64,000 nucleotides of DNA from Tausonia pullulans (lineage: Eukaryota; Basidiomycota; Tremellomycetes; Cystofilobasidiales; Mrakiaceae), in contig OX637630.1 in assembly GCA_951802195.1 (NCBI GenBank), positions 1,176,054 through 1,240,053 on the forward strand, given 5' to 3'. The notes beneath the pieces are model-generated. The model made no database searches. It was not told the origin of the DNA and worked only from the letters and a program-made list of their open reading frames with translations. The position numbers were made by a program, and so were the translations under genes. The stretch's first letter is position 1. Each line of letters starts with the position of its first letter. Shown here piece after piece: positions 57,331-64,000 of the stretch.

Positions 57331-58139
57331 TCGGCCTATGGTCTCGGAGGGTGCTGAACTTGCCCCAGCAGGGATCTTGATGGATTCAGATCTGGAACAC
57401 AAATGCGCGCATGACTCCTATCAGTCGGACAAAGCACGTGATCTGAGAGTCAGAGACTGCTCCATAACCTCGCCCCACTGGACTCTCGCGCTACTGGTCG
57501 GCCATGTTCTCGAAAGCGGAAAGCGAAGACCACTGGTGGAAGAGAACGAACGACAACTCGACCTTCCCGATGCGCGGAGCGGCCCTTCTTGTCACCAAAG
57601 CCAAAGGCGCCCCAGTCGCGAAGACCCTGTCGGTCGCTCAGGTGCTATCTTCCTGAGTAAGCACCTGTGCTATCCTGCTAGACACAACTCGCTTCTGTCA
57701 CTGGGAGCAGGGTGACGAGTGTCCATCGTTACTAGTTTGTCTCCCGTAACAGTTGTACTCTTCAATGAGCCAGGTGGCTTCGCGTCGAAAAGAGTGAATC
57801 GCAATGAGTATATACGCCGTAGAATAACAAATCATTCAGCGTTGTCCTTGCCGCCACTAAGCAAACCTACTGCTGCCTTATCCCGCAGATTACCCGTCTC
57901 ACTCTCGCCACTTCCTCCTCCTCGTCCTGCTTCATATTTGCCAGCGGCTCGCAGTGCTCTCATACGGTACGAAGCTCGCCCCGGGAGCGGGCGGCGAGGT
58001 AGATGAGGGGGGTGAACACACTAAGCGGGGCAAAGAAGTGTTAGGTAAAGATCAAGACGAGAACGAGAGAGAGAGAGAGGATTGTAGACAGAGGGGAGAT
58101 GAGGGCTGCTACATATTGAGATTCAGCGAGAGATGCCTC
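57331..58139. other. Interval without a supported gene
   Basis: About 800 nt lies between a family B repeat and the kinase relic. The N-terminal kinase lobe would be expected at its right end but was not found. Only short frames and a GA-rich patch (about 58064-58080) occur. Confidence 0.4.
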
Positions 58140-58145
58140 TGATCT

Positions 58146-60759
58146 GTTGGGAAACACACAGAAACTGCTTCGCAACCACCCTCGGATCGTGAACATGATT
58201 GAATCTTCCGTATCATATCTCTCCGGAGGAGTTAACGGCAGCAAGGGCTACGAGATCTACATCCTCATGGAGTGGTGTGCCGGTGCGTTGCGAGATCCAA
58301 GCGAGAGGCCCCGACTGCCATCGCTCACGCATTCACACTGCAGGAGGAGGAATCATCGATATGATGAACACGCGACTTCAAAACCGTCTAACGGAGACTG
58401 AGATCCTCAAGATCTTCAGTGACATGGTTGAGATTCGTCACTCCTCGCCCACCCACTGGTCAAGTTCGCTCACGCATTCTACTTTCTTCAGGCTGTCGCA
58501 CACATGCATTACCAGAACCCTCCCCTCATCCACCGCGATCTCAAAGTTGAAATTATCCTCCTCTCGCCACCGTAAACGTACAAGCTCTGCAACTTTGGCA
58601 GCTCGACGATTCCCTTGCCTCGCGAGAAGGTCCCAACGGCGGTCGAAGCAATTCAGAAGCTCGAGCTCAACATCAATCGATCAACGACGCTCCAGTACCG
58701 TGCTCCTGAACTAGTGGACGTGTGGGGGCGAAGGGGTCAAGCCGAAAAGATTGGTGCGTTTTGGAAACCCCTCCCCCTCCCCCTCCCCCGGGAGGAAACG
58801 ATGGCAGGCTGCTAACATAACGCGTTAATAGTATCTGGGCGCTCGGAGTGTTCCTCTATAAATCCGGTTACTACACCACACCCTTCGAGGAGCACGGCCC
58901 GCTTGCGATCCTGAGCGCGCAATACAAGGTGACTTCCCCTCACTCTCAAACTGAGTCGAGTTGGAGCGGCTAATCCAACTTTTTTTCGTGCATATTCCAC
59001 CCTACCCGCGTATTCGAACTCGGTCAAGGGCCTCATAGGCGCGATGCTGCAGGAAAGCCCAAACTATCGGCCCAACATCTACTGTCAGGATTACGCTCCT
59101 GTTTCGCCATTGGCTACTTAGTCTTATGCAATTGGGTCATTAGCGATACGATTAAGTGCCTTTTACTAGGACATGTGTCGAAATAGTTAAAGCATGAAAT
59201 CCGTTCCTCACATCTACCAAGTGCACGAGCAAGTTTGCCTCCTCCGCGGAACCCCGATCAAGATGAAAAACGTACGATAGTTGTCGGTACTCTTCTACAG
59301 TACATTGCTCACTCGCTCTTCTCATCACAGAAATACGCCAATACCGCCGCATCCTCTCGTCCGGCGGCAGGGTCGCCGAGCCCCGCCTACTACAACATCA
59401 TCAGCTCCGCTCCCGCTCCTGCTGCCCCAGCACTCCCCAATCTCACTGACACGATCTCACCTATGCGACGAGGTCGGCCAACCAAGGGCAACATCGCGTC
59501 GGCGCTCGCTCCGGCGCACGAACGCCAGTGACAATAGGATGGTCAAAACGGGAGGAACGAATGCCGCCCGCAAATGGGAAGCGATGGGCGGCAGTGCGAA
59601 CGGTGGAGGGTCGGCATGGCCAAGGGGCAAGTCAGCTCCGGGCAGCCCGAACGGGTTCGGCGACGACTTCTCGTCCCTTCCCGCGGCCGCCACAGATCTT
59701 CGTCGCCCGCCATGGCGTCGTTTGTTGATTCGTTACAACCCTCGACACCCTCGACTATGTCCGCCGCGCTGGCATCACTTCCTTCGTCCACCACTTCAAG
59801 CGCCGCCATGTTTGCCGACCTCCTGCCGCCTTCGGCATCCCCTGCGCCGCCCGGGCCTATGGTCCCTAACGCGCTCCAGTCGGGTTCGACCAAGCCCAGC
59901 GCAGCGAGTGGATTCCGCTCGCTCTCGAACGAGGACTTTCGTTCGTGATCGTCGTCCGCCGCTGCAATTCGGGCCACGGCGTCCGCGGCCGCACCTGCAC
60001 CCGCACCCACGGCGGACGACGACGACGAAAAGGCGAGGTTCGAATCCACCTTCCCAAACATCGACGACGTCGAGGCCTTTGTGCCGCCCAAATCATTCAC
60101 CGCCTCGAACTCATTCGACGCGAGCAAGCCTGCCGTGGCGTCGAGCCTCCCCTCGTCCTAATTCAGCAGCGGCGCTGGGTTCTCCTCGTCGTTCGGTACC
60201 TCATTCACCCCTTCTTCAGTCATCTGCCCTCACCAATCAAGTCGGAGCTCACGGGCGAAACGTCTGCGGCCCCTGGCCCCTCCCTTCCTCGCCGACCACC
60301 GTCGTCAACAGGTCCAACCGCGCCTGCTCCCATTCCTCGCCCCCGCTCCGGTTCAATCGCGGCTCTAAAGACAGCCAGAGCTCGTCAGTCGGGCGCCCCA
60401 AACGTGATCGCACCTCATGGCGACTTGGCGGCCACCCAGCAGTTTCAGCTCGAGCCTCAGCGAATCGACGGCTCCTCACTTCGCCATCTCTCCGTCGTCC
60501 CATCCCATCGGAACCTCGCCGAACCTTTCGTCTCCAATGTCAGTCGCGCTCACCGGCATGGTGACATCGGGCCGGAAAGCGCCATCGAGGCCGGGTTCAG
60601 GATCGAGCCAGCAAACAAACTACTCGGCCGCGTCCGAGTGATTTGCCCTTCCGGGTATGGCTACAGGCAGCAACACTACCAGCAACAAGGTTTCGCGCGC
60701 GCCCGTGTTCGACCTCCTCGGCGACGACGACGAGTCCAACCTCGACGGCTTTGCATTCA
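58146..60759 (+). pseudogene. Decayed Ark/Prk (AAK1-like) protein kinase
   Basis: Plus-strand blocks match the actin-regulating/endocytic kinase family in order: [117 protein letters not shown] and, after an LTR, QVHEQVCLLRGTPIK, then a Ser/Pro/Ala tail. It is dead. The glycine loop and ATP Lys are missing. The Asn after HRDLKVE is Ile (58552-58554). A TAA stands in frame at 58573-58575. The DFG Asp is Asn (58591-58593). A solo LTR at 59093-59212 splits the C-lobe, and a second at 60760 breaks the tail. The intact original presumably lies elsewhere in the genome. Confidence 0.85.
59093..59212 (+). mobile_element. Solo LTR, family A, inside the kinase relic
   Basis: A 120-nt element begins TGTCAGGATTACGCTCCTG and ends CCTCACA. 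TCTAC flanks it on both sides (59088-59092 and 59213-59217), a perfect 5-nt target-site duplication. It separates the codons for PNIY from those for QVHE in the kinase C-lobe. Confidence 0.9.
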
Positions 60760-60889
60760 TGTGAGGAATGGATCTCATGCTTTAACCATTTCGACACGTG
60801 ACCTAGTAAAAGACACTAAATCGGATCGCGAGAGACCCAATTGCATGAGACTAAGTAGCCAATGGCGAAACAGGAGCGTGATCCTGACA
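60760..60889 (-). mobile_element. Solo LTR, family A, inverted copy
   Basis: This is the reverse complement of the family A element: on the minus strand it begins TGTCAGGATCACGCTCCTG and ends CCTCACA. Flanks are ATTCA (60755-60759) and GTTCA (60890-60894), a 4-of-5 duplication. It is independent of the copy at 59093, which has its own duplication. Confidence 0.85.
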
Positions 60890-61064
60890 GTTCAGGCCGA
60901 CCACCTCGAACCGACCGTCGTTCAAGTCGCCCGAGCCCGCTCCATCTCCGCCTCGGTCGTGTGCGCGAGCCCAACCTCTCGCTTGAAGACTCACTCGAAC
61001 GTGGAAAAGAAAGAAAAAAAATCCTGAACGTTGACATAATTCAATACACCCCAGAAAGCCCTCA

Positions 61065-63504
61065 CTACTGTATTTGTTTATCAGAGTCACCCTTTTCGCT
61101 GCTTGCCTCCGAGTCGGTGGCGACGGCAAGGGCGGCCGCCGCCTTGCGATCGCGTTCGGTGAAGTACCCGATTCCGAGGGCGAGGGAGAGCGCGCAAACG
61201 CCGAAACCTCCCGTGATATAGTTTCCGGCGACAATCGCGGGTTGTTTATACGTCGGGAACTAGAGGAGGAAGAGGTCGAGTCAGCGGTAGTCTTCCGCTT
61301 CGCGCGTGAAAGCGACTGACGGTGAAGATGGGGACCCAGGCGGTGTGGATATAGGCAAAAGCGTTCATCTATTGGGCTTATATCAGCTTTTCAGGAAGCA
61401 GTGGATACTATCACATGGGAACTTACCAAGGCTGAAACATAGGCGCGCTTTTCAGGGTCGGCGCGGTTCGACTCGTTCACCCCGGTCCAGGTAACACCAG
61501 CGGCGCAGCCCATAAGCGCGCAAAGATAATAGAGTACCCAGCGTTGAGCGCGGACTTCGGGGTATACAGGCGTTGCCGCTAGAGAAATGGGCAAAACAAT
61601 GGCGGCCACCGAGGAGAAGGCTAGGAGCGGCCAACGACGAGCTTGTGGGAGGGAGTCCGAGATCCATGATGCGGTGAGTGAGGCCAATATGGTGATGATG
61701 TTGATCTTGTTGAAATGCCGGTAGTTAGTTCACGGGCACGGGGGGAGGCAGGCGGGGATCACGTACTCCGAGAGGAATGAGGTTGATCTCTTGAATGGAG
61801 TAGACTTGCGGCTGACCGCGGACGTTGTAGCTTTTCAGCCAGAAAATCACTGGAACCGAGGAGTCAGACTGGGTTCACGATACCAAGTTTTCGAACCGCG
61901 CAAACACTCACTGCTTCCACCGCTTTGGCCGAACTGGCACGCAAAGCTAAAGTACAGCGGGACTTGAATGGGATATGGATGAGCAAACCCTTTGGAAATG
62001 CACTACAAATTCTCGTTCACTCACATAGCCAGGCGTGCCACGATTGATGCCAGCGCTTGATGTCTTTCCACTTGAAGAGGCCGGTGTAGAGCTTGGTCTC
62101 GGTAGGCATTCGGCGACGCGCAATCTCGATCTCCTCCTGCGTAAAGATCCTACGTGAACCAAGGATCAGTTTTTGCGCAGACCCTTGGGAGGAGGTGAAG
62201 GGTTGGGGCTGAGCTCACCAGTTGGCCTTGGCGCGCGCGGGAAGTTCGGGCAAAGCAAAGAAGGTCCAGACAGCGCAGGGAAGAGAGATGCAACCACAGA
62301 CCACGAACAACCACCGCCATCCAGGCCATCCTAGGTGGCCTTCGAGACCGGAGTAGACGGCGGCCCTGATAGAATTGCGGGGCGTTGTCAGGTGGGCGCT
62401 TCAAGCCATCAAGAAAGATCGAAAGACTTACATAAGGAATCCAGAAAAGAGAGGTCCGACGGCGGTGAAGATCTTTAAGGACGCTCAAGTCAGCAGAGCG
62501 AAGGAGAGCCGAGAGGCTTTACGGTCAAGGACCGCACCTGAATAATGGTGTTGCGACGAGCGAGCTCGTGGGGCTTGTAGTAACTAGAAGCAATGTACAT
62601 GACAGCAGGAAAATGACCAGCTTCGAAAAGGCCGATGCTGACCGGAACAACCGACCTGAGTCAGCGCGAAATTGTCTCGAAATGTCGAACGTCCACACGG
62701 ACTCACAAGAAACGGAGCGCGTAGAGCGTGTGGACGTTCTTGACGCCTGAGGTAGCGAATGTGAAAGCAGTCCAAGCGAACTCCAAAAACGCGACGTAAT
62801 ACGGCGCATGCACCTGTCAGAAGAGCGAGCTCAGCATCCCTCGCGAAGAAACGTAGGGTGGCTGTGAACAGACCCTCGTCAGGAGAAGGTTACTGGGAAT
62901 CTAAAGAAGTTAAAAGAAACGAGACGAGCGGAGTAAGATAAGATACATTTGCGTTAGCGAAGGTGCCGGCGGCGGGTTTAAGGGTTAGGCCTGGAGCGGG
63001 AGAAAGAATCGACTTGCCTGGCCAAAGACATAGCCAGCGGACCACACAGCGTTGGCAAAGTTGAGTTCGTTACCGTACATTTTCAAATCTTCCTTCATCC
63101 CGGAGTTGAATGCGTTGGTGATGTTGACCCTGCGCGACAACGCAACGGGGCGTATTGAGCCGGCTGCCGCCTGAGCGCGCAAGACTTGGGCTGGCAACTC
63201 ACTGATCCAAATACCTGATCATCACTCCGAGCGCAGCGGCCGAGATAAGGGTCAAGTCGAGCTTGGTGAGGAAGCGTGCTTCCTCCTTTGAGACGTCGAA
63301 CGCTGCGAAGGGTAGATCCTGATAAGCACGCTGTCCCTGAACAAAATCGAGGTGGTTTCTCCAAGCAACAAGACAAAGCCTACATGACCAGATCCTTCCT
63401 TTCCATGTAACTTTCTGGGTGGTGGTGGGTTGGGCGGATGTCAGGACCGGCACAGGCGTGAGCCTGTCGTCCAGAGATTTCTTGTCGAACGTCTCGTGGC
63501 TCAT
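61065..63504 (-). CDS. Major facilitator transporter, allantoate/vitamin (Dal5-like anion:cation symporter) family
   Basis: This is a plasma-membrane uptake carrier with about 12 membrane segments. The protein starts at 63504 (MSHETFDKKSLDDRL) and stops at 61067-61065. Family blocks in order: FDVSKEEARFLTKLDLTLI, VMIRYLDQVNITNAFNSGM, GNELNFANAVWSAGYVFGQ, IPSNLLLTRV, RFLVGLFEAGHFPAVMYIAS, SYYKPHELARRNTI, GWRWLFVVCGCISLPCAV, FFALPELPARAKANW, CQFGQSGGSVIFWLKS, GVNESNRADPEKRAYVSAL and PAIVAGNYITGGFG. Introns are numerous but the blocks are continuous, with no stop seen inside exons. Substrates of relatives include allantoate, nicotinate, pantothenate and biotin precursors; which applies here is unknown. 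It is the last gene before the tandem array. Confidence 0.9.
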
Positions 63505-63741
63505 GGGTAGTGCTTGTTCTAGCGCGTGGAAGGAGGACGAAGAAGAAGCGTAAAGAAGAAAATGAGAGTCGATGGACTATTTATGAGTAACTCGAGTTCC
63601 ACTATATCGACTCGGCTGGTGTGAGACCCCTCGCACGCGTTCTCGCGCGGATTCGTCGCCATCCCCCGGTCCAGCCAAGGAGCCCAGTGGGTGGGGCCCC
63701 ACTCTGCGTTTGGCTAACTCTGTGCCTGTGTAGCCTTTTCC

Positions 63742-64000
63742 TTGGGTCGGTTGGGTCGGTAGGTTGGGTCGGTAGGTTGGGTCGGTAGGTTGGGTCGGTA
63801 GGTTGGGTCGGTAGGTTGGGTCGGTAGGTTGGGTCGGTAGGTTGGGTCGGTAGGTTGGGTCGGTAGGTTGGGTCGGTAGGTTGGGTCGGTAGGTTGGGTC
63901 GGTAGGTTGGGTCGGTAGGTTGGGTCGGTAGGTTGGGTCGGTAGGTTGGGTCGTAGGTTGGGTCGGTAGGTTGGGTCGGTAGGTTGGGTCGGTAGGTTGG
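63742..64000 (+). repeat. 13-bp tandem array, unit GGTTGGGTCGGTA, running off the window
   Basis: About 19 head-to-tail units are perfect except one unit of 12 nt near 63950 (one G missing) and a degenerate start at 63742-63760. The G-rich strand points toward the window end. The right boundary is outside the window. It begins about 240 nt upstream of the MFS gene start. Confidence 0.97.

Noticed and set aside
59281-60564. A 427-codon plus-strand frame in the kinase relic region
   Set aside because: It is Arg/Pro/Ser-rich, has no domain and shadows the decayed kinase tail in another frame.
59093-60889. A DNA transposon with 120-130 nt terminal inverted repeats carrying kinase exons
   Set aside because: The repeats have TG...CA ends, separate 5-nt target duplications, and a third solo copy at 4520-4649, all of which fit solo LTRs.

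Overview
The window looks like nuclear DNA of a GC-rich basidiomycete yeast, probably Tremellomycetes (for example Trichosporonales); that placement is an inference from style. Genes are dense and very intron-rich (up to 19 exons). Introns are mostly 50-80 nt with GTGAGT/GTGCGT donors, CTRAC branch sites and YAG acceptors. All positions are 1-based in this window. For most genes I joined exons by hand and checked that phases agree; where I could not, the entry says so.

Left and centre (1-46 kb) is a conserved housekeeping block with strands alternating almost gene by gene. In order: the 3' part of one or two unrecognised minus-strand genes (1-3.5 kb); type II PI 4-kinase LSB6 (+); a small unknown gene (-); mitochondrial elongation/release factor MEF2 (+); a Sft1/Bet1-like SNARE (-); splicing factor SNU23 (+); a Zn2Cys6 transcription factor (-); a serine-rich unknown protein (+); meiotic AAA ATPase PCH2 (-); bleomycin hydrolase BLH1 (-); tRNA m7G methyltransferase TRM8 (-); an unknown protein (+); NIMA-family kinase KIN3 (+); CDP-diacylglycerol synthase CDS1 (-); and RNase H1 (+). 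LSB6 and CDS1 both act in phosphoinositide/phospholipid supply. The other neighbours share promoters or terminators rather than a pathway.

Right (46-64 kb) is an accessory region of different character: a 200-N scaffold gap, several families of solo LTRs and LTR-like repeats, a LINE zinc-finger relic, an O-methyltransferase killed by one in-frame stop, a GNAT-like fragment, an intact amino-acid permease, an orphan polytopic membrane protein, a decayed Ark/Prk-type kinase pierced by LTRs, an intact Dal5-like MFS transporter, and a perfect 13-bp G-rich tandem array that runs off the window end. The mix of transporters, pseudogenes and transposons beside a G-rich array suggests a subtelomeric setting, but nothing here proves that.

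Recurring curiosities are long homopolymer C tracts (11-25 nt) used as polypyrimidine regions of introns, microexons (7, 24 and 30 nt), and recent solo-LTR insertions with readable target-site duplications. I did not find a convincing new multi-gene system. The most novel signals are the C-tract introns, the telomere-like array and the kinase/LTR relic.
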